Part shown: positions 9,627 to 19,979 of the stretch, in pieces
Layout of the letters: each line of letters begins with the position of its first letter
Numbering within the stretch: position 1 is the stretch's first letter
Assembly: GCF_021026315.1 (NCBI RefSeq)
Contig: NZ_JAJNCX010000012.1
Span: 62,001-126,000 of the forward strand
DNA length: 64,000 nt
DNA from: Rhizobium sp. C4
GTDB lineage: Bacteria; Pseudomonadota; Alphaproteobacteria; Rhizobiales; Rhizobiaceae
Direction of reading: 5' to 3'
Position numbers and translations under genes: made by a program
Notes under the pieces: generated by a model
Told to the model about the DNA's origin: nothing
Database searches by the model: none
The model's input: the letters and a program-made list of their open reading frames with translations, nothing else

Positions 9627-9995
9627 ATGGCAAGACTGAGCTTGAAGGAACGATTCGAGTTCGACGTACTTGAAACGACGGATGATCGGTTAGCCTTTTC
9701 AATCGTTCATCATCTGGCCAATGACGGGCATGGAGATCTTGGAAGCTGCGGTGTCGCGGAGTTTGATCTTCTTGATTTCTCGGAAGCGCTTGAACGGCCT
9801 CCGGGCGAAACCCTAAGACAGCTGAAGAGAATTTCTGATCAGGTGAAGGGCGTGTGCGTCGAACACGAGAATGTGGTGCTTTTTGCACTGGCGGGCGCCG
9901 AACAAGACGGCTTCACGCACCTCTACAAAAGCCGGGGCTTCGAGGGATTGCCACCGAATCTGCCGAGAATTGCCCCTCGCTACGCTCGCATTTAA
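9627..9995 (+). CDS. Small hypothetical protein
   Basis: A 122-residue soluble protein rich in charged residues, with no family that I recognise. A GGGGG-containing ribosome binding site lies about 8 bases before the ATG. It converges on the pAgo gene, with its stop only about 30 bp from the pAgo stop. It may pair with the upstream hypothetical gene at 8909. No function is proposed. Confidence 0.6.
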   Translation: MARLSLKERFEFDVLETTDDRLAFSIVHHLANDGHGDLGSCGVAEFDLLDFSEALERPPGETLRQLKRISDQVKGVCVEHENVVLFALAGAEQDGFTHLYKSRGFEGLPPNLPRIAPRYARI

Positions 9996-10026
9996 ACGGT
10001 GGCGCGCACCGGCCTGATGAAGCCGT

Positions 10027-11580
10027 TCAGATGTAGAATTTAAACGGCTGTTTCTTCTCACCTTTCCCGGCGGAGCCCATTGTCAGAACGTCTCCGACCA
10101 TCCGGGCAAAGCGGACCGTCACGGGAAGGCCATCGTTGAAGTTGCAAGAATTGTAGTTGATCTTTGTCAGACCCATGATGTCTGAAAGGACGGCACGAAT
10201 ATCGGGCTTAGGGTCTTTGCTCCGCGTTATGGTCACATGTAGCGGATTTGGAGTTTCCGGACCGATATAGGTATCGAGCTGCGGAACGTATCCTGTCGTC
10301 CAAATGTAGGCGGTCTGCGCATCGAGGATCAAGGCTGTGCCGCGCAGAACAGGATAATCCCCGTCGCGGAAGAGCTTCGTTTCGCCGCCTGTAGGTCGAA
10401 TTCGGACCCCAACAACATTGGTCCCTTCAGGCGCCGCATCGGCAAACGCATTCCACTCCTCGTCGTTGAAGTATGTCTGGCCATGGATGAAAAGCTCCTT
10501 AGGCGCCTGGCCATGGGTGTCGACGTAACTGTCCAGGACGAGCCTCAAGAGGTCTTTGGCTGCGGGAGCTTTCAAATGATAGTCGTAGTCTCCGGTCTTC
10601 CAGGGGCCGTTTGCACCACGGAATACAACGCCGTCTCCCTCGTTTAGAAACATTTGTGCTGCGCAGCATGCGTGGCCATTGGGGTCATTCGGGAGGCTCT
10701 TGTAGACCATGCCGAGGTAGCAGACACCGGGCCGGATCGTCGATAACCGCCAAGGTGGTCGCGGTTGCGTCTTATAGTACAGCCCAGTGCCGAGATTCCA
10801 CGCAACTGTGGCACGGTCCTGGGTCTTGCGGGTCGGATAACCAGCCGTATTCAGAAACGCACCCGGGGCGAGCGTGGTTTCTCGAATGAGCTGCGTAGGT
10901 GCAATGTTCAGAAAGTCCGCTTTGATGCGCCGATGGAAATCCGGGACGTCGTCGAAAATGGTCTCGCCACTTTGGTCGATAACACCCGCGAATAGTGGAA
11001 GGCTTTCACGCTTTTTCTGCTTCTTGGCGAAGTCGCCTTTCTCGGTCGGCAAGCCTGTTCGTTTAGAATTGGGGCGGCACCTCTCATAAACGATCTCAGG
11101 CAGTACCAGCACCCAAATATCGACCGCACGCTCTTCGTTGCGGAGATGTTTGCTTACGCGCTCGATAAAAAGCTTTGCGACCTTATCCACTGCTTCGTGC
11201 TGGTTTGTCACTCTCGTCGCACGGTCGATATCAGCGAGGGGAATTGATAGTGCACTGATCTCGTCTGGATCGTAGAAAATTCCGAAGGTCTCCTCAAGGC
11301 CTGGGAAGTTGGCGAGGTGCAGCCGGTTCGCCTTCTCTCCTTTCCCCGGCGGAGGCACCCTGACTACGGATTGCAACTCCCGACTCCACGTCCGAAAGTG
11401 ACCGATGCCTTCGCTTGTGCCGATGACGCCGACGCTTATCTCTTTCGCTTTTTTCCCCTTGAGATGAGGACCGTAGAGGTGCAGACCGTCTTTTGGGTGA
11501 GCACTCTTCTGACCGAAGGCGAACTCCAACTCCGGCTCATGGATATGATCGACCTCTAGTGATCGTTCGAGAAACTTCAT
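10027..11580 (-). CDS. Short prokaryotic Argonaute (MID-PIWI)
   Basis: The 517-residue protein lacks N and PAZ domains and has the C-terminal pattern typical of short pAgos: [18 protein letters not shown], then [12 protein letters not shown], then [14 protein letters not shown], and finally the near-invariant end [19 protein letters not shown]. Short pAgos bind a nucleic-acid guide but lack slicer residues; they signal target recognition to a partner carrying an APAZ domain. Here the partner lies immediately upstream, and its stop overlaps this start by 4 bases (ATGA), so the two are co-translated. pAgo assignment is firm; guide type and target are unknown. Confidence 0.92.
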   Translation of the reverse strand: MKFLERSLEVDHIHEPELEFAFGQKSAHPKDGLHLYGPHLKGKKAKEISVGVIGTSEGIGHFRTWSRELQSVVRVPPPGKGEKANRLHLANFPGLEETFGIFYDPDEISALSIPLADIDRATRVTNQHEAVDKVAKLFIERVSKHLRNEERAVDIWVLVLPEIVYERCRPNSKRTGLPTEKGDFAKKQKKRESLPLFAGVIDQSGETIFDDVPDFHRRIKADFLNIAPTQLIRETTLAPGAFLNTAGYPTRKTQDRATVAWNLGTGLYYKTQPRPPWRLSTIRPGVCYLGMVYKSLPNDPNGHACCAAQMFLNEGDGVVFRGANGPWKTGDYDYHLKAPAAKDLLRLVLDSYVDTHGQAPKELFIHGQTYFNDEEWNAFADAAPEGTNVVGVRIRPTGGETKLFRDGDYPVLRGTALILDAQTAYIWTTGYVPQLDTYIGPETPNPLHVTITRSKDPKPDIRAVLSDIMGLTKINYNSCNFNDGLPVTVRFARMVGDVLTMGSAGKGEKKQPFKFYI

Positions 11581-13502
11581 TCGCCGCCCTCCTCGTCATT
11601 GTCAGGCCGGCCAAGAGTGCTGTCGTCCAACTCCTCGTCTTCGTCATCGAGATCGTTTGGAAGCACGGTACTTACCGGCGAGGAAAACAACATGGGCGAG
11701 GCCTCGAGAACGAACGTTTCGGTCTCCGACAGGGGGAGGCGCACAAAAGCCGAATCGGCGGATAACAATTCAAGGAATGCGAGAAGACGCCCATACCATT
11801 GCTTGTTGCGCCATCCCTTGCAGATCGACCTTCTTAACCGGTGGAGTTTTTTGGGATCGTCGACAACAAGGCCGGCTGGTGTTGCGTTATCTTGCGCGAA
11901 CAGGACTCTCGACTTCAGCTTGAAGTGCCAAAATGGCCAGAAAGCGGGCATGGCGGTGACACCGAACTGCCAGATATGGCCCTTGGCAGAATTGCGGAGC
12001 ATTGATGACCGCTTCTTCTCCGCTTGGCTTCCCCACGGAATCCGCTTGCCGGTCGGCGCTTGTTCCGGTGACGCGTGGAAGCCAATACCATTCGAATACT
12101 CGTATTCGATAAATCCGTTACGTTTGCAGAAGTTGATCCAGGCCTTCTTCAGCATTGCGATAACAAGGTTGGATGCTGTCTGGCGGTCGATCCGCAGCCG
12201 CTGGAAACCGCCTTCTGTAAATTCCACCAGTGGAATTTCGTATTTCAGCTTGAAGCGTCCGACGCCCTCGAATGCCATTTCGATTTCCGGCACGCTCCCA
12301 AATGCGAGAAAACCTGATTCGCCGACCAATGCGCAGGGATGTCCATAGCTCTCGATTGCTCCCTGAAGGCGCCCTTTGTTGATCACGCCCGAACATTCGA
12401 AATATCTGATGAAGTCTGGTGCCTCGGCGACCCGAAGCCAGTTTGAGGTCAGGCGCTCGGGAATGTCGATAATCGGCACGGCCCCGCGTCGGCGAAAAAT
12501 CTCCCAATTTGGGTTGATCGGCGTGTCCGCGCTTCGCGGGACTTTTTGACGTTGCAGAGTGTCGACAAGCTTGAGCAGCCCCTCTCCCCAGTTTCGAACG
12601 AAATCGACCGCAACGGTGTCGCCGAGACCTTTTATCTTCCGAAAGGTTTCCATGCGAAGCGGGATGACAAACCTCTGATCGCAGATTTCCTTTCCGACTT
12701 CTAGGGCAATGTCTAGGTCGTCCTGAACACCGGTATCCTCCAGACTGGAATCACGGCAAAGAAGCAGGACCTTGATCGCGCGGTGGCGCAGCGCACTGGT
12801 TATCTCTCGTCGCCAACGTTCGCCCGGCATGAGGGTCAGCACGTCTGCAAAGACTTGATAGCCCTCCGCCTCAAGTTTTGGCGCGAGCCAAAGCGTGAAC
12901 TCGTCGTCGATAGGTGAGGACTTGATTACGAAAATCGTATCGCGCGCCGCAGGCTCGAAAGTCGCATCTGCCGCAGCCCCTAATGGCGGCATCAAGCGAG
13001 CGAGCGTTGGGGGAACCTCTGCCGGCGCCATAGCCTTGCGCACCGCATTGGTCACGACCTGTTCTAGCACCGGTGTGCTGTGCGCCCAGAGCCCTTCATG
13101 AGCCTTGACGATCTCTGGATAGGACCTGAGCAGGGCATTGAGATCGTCAGCGCCAAATATGTCGCCGGTGCCTGCGAGGCTCGGACCGATAATCTCCGCT
13201 AACGCCGCTTTGTTTGCCGGGGTAAGTGGAACAGACGTTGTCAGGATGTATCGTTGCGGCGCCAGTTCATCAATCGAAACACGTTCTTCTCGCATCTTGG
13301 ACTTGAGCTTCGAGAAGCCGGATCGGAAATAGTGCTTCGCCTGGAGAATGATCGAACCATCAGCATTGGTGCAGCGCCCGTCCATCCCATCGTCTGCACC
13401 AACTGTGAACGCCTCGAACCGGACGCCGATTGCAGCGCCGACGAGATCTCGGCTAAGGTTCTCGAAGTCCTCTGGAGAAAGTGTTGCGAATTCATACTTC
13501 AT
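11577..13502 (-). CDS. Mrr-like nuclease - TIR - APAZ effector partner of the short pAgo
   Basis: The 641-residue protein shows three parts. Residues 1-130 form an Mrr-type restriction fold: [15 protein letters not shown], then D38/D41 and the QAK motif (Q54, K56). Residues 188-320 form a TIR domain: [40 protein letters not shown]. Residues 335-640 resemble APAZ, the pAgo-binding region, ending in an acidic tail. At the spot where NADase TIRs carry Glu before Leu, this protein reads D262-L263, so TIR catalysis is uncertain. The gene overlaps the pAgo gene by 4 bases. By analogy with known short pAgo systems, target recognition should unleash nuclease or NADase toxicity. Confidence 0.88.
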   Translation of the reverse strand: MKYEFATLSPEDFENLSRDLVGAAIGVRFEAFTVGADDGMDGRCTNADGSIILQAKHYFRSGFSKLKSKMREERVSIDELAPQRYILTTSVPLTPANKAALAEIIGPSLAGTGDIFGADDLNALLRSYPEIVKAHEGLWAHSTPVLEQVVTNAVRKAMAPAEVPPTLARLMPPLGAAADATFEPAARDTIFVIKSSPIDDEFTLWLAPKLEAEGYQVFADVLTLMPGERWRREITSALRHRAIKVLLLCRDSSLEDTGVQDDLDIALEVGKEICDQRFVIPLRMETFRKIKGLGDTVAVDFVRNWGEGLLKLVDTLQRQKVPRSADTPINPNWEIFRRRGAVPIIDIPERLTSNWLRVAEAPDFIRYFECSGVINKGRLQGAIESYGHPCALVGESGFLAFGSVPEIEMAFEGVGRFKLKYEIPLVEFTEGGFQRLRIDRQTASNLVIAMLKKAWINFCKRNGFIEYEYSNGIGFHASPEQAPTGKRIPWGSQAEKKRSSMLRNSAKGHIWQFGVTAMPAFWPFWHFKLKSRVLFAQDNATPAGLVVDDPKKLHRLRRSICKGWRNKQWYGRLLAFLELLSADSAFVRLPLSETETFVLEASPMLFSSPVSTVLPNDLDDEDEELDDSTLGRPDNDEEGGE

Positions 13503-13678
13503 TTGTTGAATGATGGGTCGCAGGAATACTAGGCGTCAAGCCATCAATGGATCTCTTCTCGGTTGTAGAGCGGTTACCAACAACTCTGATCGCGTGAAAA
13601 GCACGGAGACCTTTCCATCTTGCCCGCTGAGCTTCCCTCCGGGTCAAACTGGGCGCGTGTTTGATGCCGTTTTGTGGC

Positions 13679-15259
13679 CTACGATGATGGATCAGTTGGG
13701 AGCGAACCCACCTGTTCCAATGTATCGGATATAGCGGCGCTGTAGTCGGGATTGCTAGCGACGAAGTCCCGAAGCGAATAGCGTGCTATAGAGCGGGAGC
13801 TGCGTACTGAGCCATCCTCATCCAACCAATCAAAGGCCGAAACAAATCCATGTAGTCTATTCGCGAGTTCGTAACGAGCGTCATCAACGGCGCTGCCTAT
13901 CGCCACTCGCGCAGGCATTATCCCGCCGTAGACCGTGTGAATTAGTTCAGAAGCGGAAGGCGGGCAGGTCACACCGTCCCAGACGTACATTCCCCGCATG
14001 GCACGCAGGAGCGTTCCATGTCTGCTGATCGCGATCTGGAAAAAGCTGTACATCGCCTCCTCATAGAAGCGTGCCTGATGGATGGCATAAACGAGGTGCT
14101 TCTTGTCCCAAGCATGCAGCTCCACGCTTACGTCGCTCTCGACGATCTGGTCTAAATATGCCGCTGCTTGCGCTTTCCAAAGCTCCTCAAAGGATATGAA
14201 ATCCAAAAAGGAAGCGATCGCTGTTTGCCAGGAGGGCACTATCCGGGGTGTCACAGTCGTATGAAATCGATGGCGGCTGGGCCGACCGGCGCCGAGCAAA
14301 GGCGACGTGGCTTGAGCCATCTCCAAAATTCTCTTATCGTCGTTAATAAGATCATTCTTCGGCCACCCGCCCAGGCGCACGACCTCCTGAAGGCCGTAGT
14401 TCGGCAATAGCGAGGAGAGTTTCTCCGGTGTGCCGTGGGTCCAACCTTTGGCGACTTCCGGGAAATCGGTAAAAGGCGCGTCATCAATCCAGTTTTTAGC
14501 GTCAGCCTCCGGCTCCCATCCTCGGGCAGCATACGGCCAATCTTGGCCAATTGGCTTGCCGATCACCCCTTCGATCTTATCGTGAAGGCCATCTTTAATC
14601 CGCCAGACGCAAATCATCATCGAAAAGGGATCGAGGGATTTGCTTGCCTCTGGGCGCAGCTGAAAAAGTAGCAACGCCAGCCGAACGAAAGGGAGTCTTG
14701 CCGAGCGAGCTTTGAGAAAATCAACGTAGCGTAAGCGTGGCTCCTCCGCCTCGAACCAGATCAAGTCCATATCAGGGCTAAGCTGTGGGAGAAACCTGAT
14801 GTCAGTCATCGTAAGTGGCTGCAGCAAAACCTGGTCACCATCGCGAACTGCTTGCAGAGCCGTAACTTGAACATTCACGAAGTGGGCAAAGTACGACAGC
14901 GGGAGGAGCAGCTCGTTCCAATGGGTCGATACGACTACGCATCGGATGTTGTGTTGCGGGAGCTGGTCTCGATCCACCAGCAGAGCAACGTATTTGCTGA
15001 GTTCGTTCAGGGTCGAACGAGCACTGCTATCGCTACGCTTGATTTCGATGCAGAGGATATGGCCGTACGGATCGCGCGCCAAGATATCGACCCTGCCACC
15101 AGAACCATTTGGATTCTGGATAACGTGTTCTTTTTCCAGGAACTCAAGGCCAGGTTCAATGAGATCGAGGTTAGCCACGAGGAAATCTCGAAACTCTGCT
15201 TCGTTGGCGAAAAGATCGAGAACCTGCTTGTTTGGGATACCATCTAGGCTGTCGATCAT
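13679..15259 (-). CDS. NucS/DUF91-like PD-(D/E)XK protein
   Basis: The 526-residue protein opens with an endonuclease module similar to the NucS C-terminal domain: FRDFLVANLDLIEPGLEFLE, then GRVDILARDPYGHILCIEIK, giving D in VDIL and E-x-K in IEIK. The remaining 400 residues are unrecognised. I choose the ATG at 15259 (MIDSLDGIPNKQ); the longer frame to 15403 would overlap the divergent DUF4238 gene. It is probably a DNA-acting defence nuclease. It is head-to-head with the DUF4238 gene with 83 bp between starts, so the two may share control. Confidence 0.68.
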   Translation of the reverse strand: MIDSLDGIPNKQVLDLFANEAEFRDFLVANLDLIEPGLEFLEKEHVIQNPNGSGGRVDILARDPYGHILCIEIKRSDSSARSTLNELSKYVALLVDRDQLPQHNIRCVVVSTHWNELLLPLSYFAHFVNVQVTALQAVRDGDQVLLQPLTMTDIRFLPQLSPDMDLIWFEAEEPRLRYVDFLKARSARLPFVRLALLLFQLRPEASKSLDPFSMMICVWRIKDGLHDKIEGVIGKPIGQDWPYAARGWEPEADAKNWIDDAPFTDFPEVAKGWTHGTPEKLSSLLPNYGLQEVVRLGGWPKNDLINDDKRILEMAQATSPLLGAGRPSRHRFHTTVTPRIVPSWQTAIASFLDFISFEELWKAQAAAYLDQIVESDVSVELHAWDKKHLVYAIHQARFYEEAMYSFFQIAISRHGTLLRAMRGMYVWDGVTCPPSASELIHTVYGGIMPARVAIGSAVDDARYELANRLHGFVSAFDWLDEDGSVRSSRSIARYSLRDFVASNPDYSAAISDTLEQVGSLPTDPSS

Positions 15260-15342
15260 TGATTTCGTCCCTATGCAGCTTCCAGTTATGCAATTAAAGA
15301 GTGAATTGCTAACCGTTACATTACTCGCAAAGTACCGGACAA

Positions 15343-16266
15343 GTGGACAACACAAAACAACAGCCGCTGTACCATCACTACCTACCATCGTTCTATCAGG
15401 CACGATGGGCCGGGGAAGACGGGAAGCTGCGCCGGTTTAGCAAGCCCATTGAGAACAAGATTGTAGCGAAATGGGTCTCCCCAGAGGTGTCGGGCGGCGA
15501 GGATCTACTATACACCGATCACGCAGCGCCCGTAGACATCGCACAGGCGCTGGAGTCGGGCTTCATGTCGCCCCTCGATTCACTGGCAAGCCAAGCTCTT
15601 GTCGCCCTCGAAGCCAATGATCCAATACTCCGTCGCGACTCTCGCCTACGCAGCGCATGGTCCCGCTTCCTAATGTCGTTGATGATGCGTATGCCCGACC
15701 ACCTTGAAACGCTATCAGGCGGTCTCATGGAGGAATGGGCAAGAGCGATGCCAGAGCTGGAAGCGGCTTACGCAGTAGGGAAAGGACCGACCGATCCGGC
15801 AACCCTCACAGAATACTTGGACGGCCGTTCGCCCCATGAAATTCGTAGCTGGATGTTCAGAGTCCTGCGAACGCTGATCGATCATTCACAAGTCGGCGCA
15901 CTGATCAACAATATGCGTTGGTTCGTACGCGAGATTGACGGTCCTGCTCAGTTTTTGACGAGTGATCGGCCGATCATAACCCTCTACGAGTTCGCGGCCG
16001 AGGACTCGTATATCATTTTGCCGATCGGCCCGAAGTCAGCTTTTGTCGCAGTCAACAACGTCGCGACGCAGCGAAGAATCGAGGCTTATGATGCCGAGAG
16101 GTGGGTGGGCGGGCTCAATAGGTTGATTGCCGGCGCTGCTGTCAGGTTCGCCTTCGCTCGAGATGACGAGATGAGACCGCTGATCGAAAAGGCTTTCGGT
16201 TCGAAGCCGCGCACAACGCTATTTCAGTATCTGGTTCGATATCAACGTCAAAAAAATCCAGACTGA
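15343..16266 (+). CDS. DUF4238 family protein
   Basis: The 307-residue protein begins with HHYLPSFYQARWAG, the signature start of the DUF4238 family (usually H-Y-x-P-x-F-Y-L-x-x-F). A later segment (FLTSDRPII) also fits the family. The start codon appears to be GTG at 15343. The molecular function of DUF4238 is not established, but members are often found in defence islands, as here. It is divergent from the NucS-like gene. Confidence 0.75.
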   Translation: MDNTKQQPLYHHYLPSFYQARWAGEDGKLRRFSKPIENKIVAKWVSPEVSGGEDLLYTDHAAPVDIAQALESGFMSPLDSLASQALVALEANDPILRRDSRLRSAWSRFLMSLMMRMPDHLETLSGGLMEEWARAMPELEAAYAVGKGPTDPATLTEYLDGRSPHEIRSWMFRVLRTLIDHSQVGALINNMRWFVREIDGPAQFLTSDRPIITLYEFAAEDSYIILPIGPKSAFVAVNNVATQRRIEAYDAERWVGGLNRLIAGAAVRFAFARDDEMRPLIEKAFGSKPRTTLFQYLVRYQRQKNPD

Positions 16267-16377
16267 ATGGTCCCCGCACCAACGACGCTCGATCCCTTGG
16301 CCGCCCGCGTGCTCGCCCTCAACATGTGGACTCTGCTATCTAGTGCAGCAACCAGTGCTGTCTATTACTGTTACAAG

Positions 16378-17484
16378 CTAGCGGCCCATCCTCATTAGAA
16401 CGTAATCCATTCTTTCAAAAAGTAAGTTTTCAGGAGCTTCTCCGACATCAGCCCCCTCGAGCATTGCACAGAGATCTGCCAGAGTGATGACCAGAATAAA
16501 TTTTCCGTTCTCCCGGAGCTGGGTTTCCACGAGCTTCGATGCACCCTGATCGGCGCCGTTCCTTGCAATGACGACTGCGAAGGTTCTGAGTCCTCTCGCG
16601 AAGAGATACTTCTCGGTGATCTGAATCTCTTGCTGCGTGATAGGATCATGTGAATTCTTCGCGTCGAAGACGACGTATCTAGTCGAAAAATCCGAAGCAA
16701 CCATGGCCCAGAAGGAACCGCCCTCCGTCTTGATCCGGCCAATCAGATCCATCCGATTGAGACCGTCATCAGTTCGTTGCTGGGCATTGATGCTTGAGAG
16801 GTCGCGTCCAAACAACAAGCGAATGGCCTCTTCGGTCAGCAACTCGAAATCTCTCCATCCCTTTAGTCCGGCCGGCGTCTGTCGCAATTTATCTGACAGC
16901 ATACGGCCTTGCCGCAACTCTCGATCCATTTTGAGAGGACCCCGCAGATCATCGTCGAGAATTGTCTCTGAAAGCAATTCGTCAAGAATACCCGACAGAG
17001 CGTCATTACCTTCAGCAAGCTCCCGCAGCTTCTCGACGCCCCAAACTTCCACCCTCCTGTCCTCAGGGGAATAAAATTGAGTTCGTAGGTTATCCGGGAG
17101 GTCCACCGTCGTTACAATAATCCCGCGATCAAATTCGTCCGAGCTGAGGATCTCGTGCATATGGGCGATCGAGTCCGAAATGCGCTGATGCCAATCGCGA
17201 TGCCAACGAAACATCCTTATTTCAATAGCTACCGAGTGATCTAACCCGAGCGGTTGAAACCTCAGGTCCGGTACAAGGCGGAACTGCTCGTACTCGTCCT
17301 CAGTGGCCGGCATCTCGTCCGGCTTCAACGCTACCGCGCTACCGACTGCTGGTTGACTGAGAATATCTTCGACCAAACCTTCCCAATCGCGAGCAAGGTT
17401 CTGGGTCTCGATTTGTAGTTCCTTCATTTTTCCCAAGTTCGCCTCCCGTCTTCGATCATCGCCACAATGTATGTCGAAGTTCAT
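16378..17484 (-). CDS. Restriction endonuclease-like PD-(D/E)XK protein
   Basis: The 368-residue protein has a C-terminal nuclease-like domain: WRDFELLTEEAIRLLFG, then RTDDGLNRMDLIGRI, then YVVFDAKNS, which gives the acidic residue in MDL and the D-A-K motif. The N-terminal 170 residues look like a degenerate copy of a similar fold (VAIEIRMFRWHRDW) or a partner-binding region. An alternative start at 17427 (MKELQIETQN) is possible. Its stop faces the DUF4238 gene. Restriction or defence function is inferred from the motif and neighbourhood. Confidence 0.62.
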   Translation of the reverse strand: MNFDIHCGDDRRREANLGKMKELQIETQNLARDWEGLVEDILSQPAVGSAVALKPDEMPATEDEYEQFRLVPDLRFQPLGLDHSVAIEIRMFRWHRDWHQRISDSIAHMHEILSSDEFDRGIIVTTVDLPDNLRTQFYSPEDRRVEVWGVEKLRELAEGNDALSGILDELLSETILDDDLRGPLKMDRELRQGRMLSDKLRQTPAGLKGWRDFELLTEEAIRLLFGRDLSSINAQQRTDDGLNRMDLIGRIKTEGGSFWAMVASDFSTRYVVFDAKNSHDPITQQEIQITEKYLFARGLRTFAVVIARNGADQGASKLVETQLRENGKFILVITLADLCAMLEGADVGEAPENLLFERMDYVLMRMGR

Positions 17485-17493
17485 CTCGAGTAG

Positions 17494-18585
17494 CTAAATA
17501 ATTCCCCACGCCCGAAACCTCCCCCTCCCCGTCATCTCGCGGAGGCCGAGCTCCAAAACAATCCGCCGCGCCGCCTGAGGCGTGACGTCGAGCGCCTTCG
17601 CCACCATCCCGGCCGACACCAACGGCCTTGCCAGTACAAGCTCGACCAGCTCCGGCAGTTTCGAAGACGTCCGGCGCCCTTCCAGCTTCCGATCCATCAT
17701 CGTCTTCGCCAGCGCCAAGCGGTCATGCTCTTTCAGCCCGATCTCGGCGGCTGCCAAAAACCCGTGGGCGATGGCGAGCAGCCGGGTTTCGCGGTCGCGA
17801 TGCCGTCGACGGTTGACGGGGATGGTTTTCAGGCCAAGATTGAGGGCGGCGAGATGCGCGCCTGAGGTGATGCCGGCCTGGCGCAGGATCGACGCCGCGA
17901 ACAGCCGGCTGAGCCAGGGCGCGTGCTGCAACACCGAAAACTCGTTCCAGGCAACGAGGGCAACAATCGCCTGCAGCACCGCCGGCAGATTTTCTGCCTG
18001 CCGCAGCACGCCGCGCCATTCGTCGAGCCTTGAATCCTCGTCCCAATCGAGATCATAGATCATCGGATCTTTTTCGGCTCCGCCGCCGCGGCCGGGACTT
18101 GTCGCGTTTGCGATCGCCGCATTCGATCGGGCGAGGACGGCATCGATGGCGGCATAGTCGACGCCGGGAAGATTTTCGACGTCGTCGGCATCATCCCCCT
18201 CCCCTTCCGGATCGCTTGCGACCGCGAGCCAAATGGCATCGGCGGTCGTCGCCTCTTCCGTGTCAGCCGTCGTGATTTCCGCGGTTTTCCGCAGCGAGCG
18301 GATGCCGTCGGTAGAGAGCGCCCAATCGGGGGATTGGCCGGCGATCCGCCGACGCGTGCGCAGGACGTCGCGGGCGATGGTGAGTTCGTGGGTCGGGGTG
18401 CGGATGTCGCGGGTGGCGTCGTGGAGGACGAGGTCTTCGAGATGGACGAGTTCGCCGTCGATCCACAGCGAGGCGCACGCGTCGGCGAAATTTTGCCGTT
18501 CCATCCAGCCTTGCCCGACGAGAGAACGGGCGACGCGCTCGTCGAGACGGGTCAGCGCGACGCCGGCCTCAAAAGCCGGCCGCAT
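17494..18585 (-). CDS. RHE_PE00001 family protein (DUF1612 with HTH)
   Basis: The 363-residue protein carries the segment [20 protein letters not shown] followed by [19 protein letters not shown], the hallmark of the RHE_PE00001 family common on rhizobial plasmids. The C-terminal 60 residues form a helix-turn-helix ([19 protein letters not shown]). It starts about 20 residues later than family members I recall (ALTRLDER lies at residue 10), so the N-terminus may be slightly truncated or start from a non-ATG codon upstream. The function is unknown; the HTH suggests DNA binding. It is divergent from the recombinase at 18821. Confidence 0.8.
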   Translation of the reverse strand: MRPAFEAGVALTRLDERVARSLVGQGWMERQNFADACASLWIDGELVHLEDLVLHDATRDIRTPTHELTIARDVLRTRRRIAGQSPDWALSTDGIRSLRKTAEITTADTEEATTADAIWLAVASDPEGEGDDADDVENLPGVDYAAIDAVLARSNAAIANATSPGRGGGAEKDPMIYDLDWDEDSRLDEWRGVLRQAENLPAVLQAIVALVAWNEFSVLQHAPWLSRLFAASILRQAGITSGAHLAALNLGLKTIPVNRRRHRDRETRLLAIAHGFLAAAEIGLKEHDRLALAKTMMDRKLEGRRTSSKLPELVELVLARPLVSAGMVAKALDVTPQAARRIVLELGLREMTGRGRFRAWGII

Positions 18586-18711
18586 CAGGTCGCTGATGCT
18601 GACTATCGCGAGATCTACCCCGTTGATATTATGGTAAATGTTGCCTTAACGAAAGCTAATATGGGCTATCGTTTCACATAGGGAACGATCATTTTTCTAG
18701 GCACTCACTCA

Positions 18712-18730
18712 CGATAAGTACCTCTTATCG
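18712..18730. repeat. Inverted repeat upstream of the recombinase gene
   Basis: CGATAAG at 18712-18718 is matched by CTTATCG at 18724-18730 around a 5-base loop. It lies in the 235-bp gap between the divergent RHE_PE00001 and recombinase genes and could be an operator for either or a recombinase site. Confidence 0.4.
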
Positions 18731-18820
18731 GAGCTTATTGATTTTGAGTCGCAAATCAGAAAGAATCCGGTCCAATCCACGGCCGCTCGGCCGTCGAAAC
18801 CGTCGATCCGGAGTATTACT

Positions 18821-19972
18821 GTGGCCAAATCAGACAACTCCAAGACCGCCATCGATCGCCGCGCCGACGAACTCGACGCCATCGCCAGCGTGCTGCCGAT
18901 TGACCGGCGCGACGAACTGGCCGAACTGCTGACCGACCAGGACATCGAAACGCTGCGCCATCTGGTCAATGAGGGCATGGGCGAAAACACCCTGCGCGCA
19001 CTCACATCCGATCTTGCCTATCTGCAGGCCTGGTCGCTCGCAGCAACCGGCGCCTCCCTCCCCTGGCCAGCGCCCGAAGCTTTGGCTCTCAAATTCGTTG
19101 CCCATCATCTCTGGCAGCCCGAACAGCGTGAGATCGATCCTCACCACGGTATGCCGGCCGCCGTCGAGCGAAGCCTTCGCGAACAAGGTTTCCTTCGATC
19201 GCCAGGGCCGCATGCGCCCGACACGGTGCGGCGGCGACTTGCCAGCTGGTCGACGCTGACGAAATGGCGTGGCCTCACCGGCGTCTTCTCGTCCCCTTCG
19301 CTGAAATCCGCGATACGCCTTGCCGTTCGGGCAACGCCGCGGCCGAGGAAACGCAAAAGCGCCAAGGCCGTGACTGGCGACGTCCTGGCAAAGTTGCTGG
19401 CGACCTGCAGCACGGACAGCCTCCGCGATATCCGTGACCGAGCAATCCTGATGGTGGCGTTTGCATCGGGCGGTCGCCGTCGCAGCGAGATTGCCGGTTT
19501 GCGCAAGGAACAGCTCACCGCTGAGCCCCCCATCCCCTTCGAAGGCGGCCCTCCCCTCCCCTCTCTCGCCATCCATCTGGGTCGCACCAAAACGTCAGGC
19601 GCTGAACACGACGAGATCGTCTATCTGACCGGTCGACCGGTGAATGCGCTGAATGCCTGGCTTGCGGTTGCCAATATCGAGACGGGGAGCATCTTTCGGA
19701 AGGTCGATCGCTGGGGCAATGTTTCGAAGCGGGCGCTAGAGCCGAGTGCGATCAACCAGATCGTTAAGCAGCGGGCCGCAATGGCGGGGCTGGAGCCAGG
19801 GGAGTTTTCGGCGCATGGGTTGCGTTCGGGCTATCTGACCGAAGCTGCAAACCGGGGCGTTCCGCTGCCGGAGGCCATGGAGCAGTCGCGCCATCGCTCA
19901 GTGCAACAGGCGTCAAGCTACTATAACAGCGCAACACGTCGCAGTGGTCGGGCAGCTCGGCTGTTTACATAG
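18821..19972 (+). CDS. Tyrosine-type site-specific recombinase
   Basis: The 383-residue protein has an N-terminal core-binding domain and a C-terminal catalytic domain. The visible catalytic residues are Arg in GGRRRSEIAGL, the H-x-x-R box HGLRSGY, a second His in SRHRSVQQ and the nucleophilic Tyr in SSYYN. It starts with GTG at 18821, with GGAG 7 bases upstream. Rhizobial plasmids carry several such integrase-like recombinases; this one could be cargo of the adjacent defence island. A broken relative lies at 21296-21711. Confidence 0.9.
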   Translation: MAKSDNSKTAIDRRADELDAIASVLPIDRRDELAELLTDQDIETLRHLVNEGMGENTLRALTSDLAYLQAWSLAATGASLPWPAPEALALKFVAHHLWQPEQREIDPHHGMPAAVERSLREQGFLRSPGPHAPDTVRRRLASWSTLTKWRGLTGVFSSPSLKSAIRLAVRATPRPRKRKSAKAVTGDVLAKLLATCSTDSLRDIRDRAILMVAFASGGRRRSEIAGLRKEQLTAEPPIPFEGGPPLPSLAIHLGRTKTSGAEHDEIVYLTGRPVNALNAWLAVANIETGSIFRKVDRWGNVSKRALEPSAINQIVKQRAAMAGLEPGEFSAHGLRSGYLTEAANRGVPLPEAMEQSRHRSVQQASSYYNSATRRSGRAARLFT

Positions 19973-19979
19973 TAGAAAT

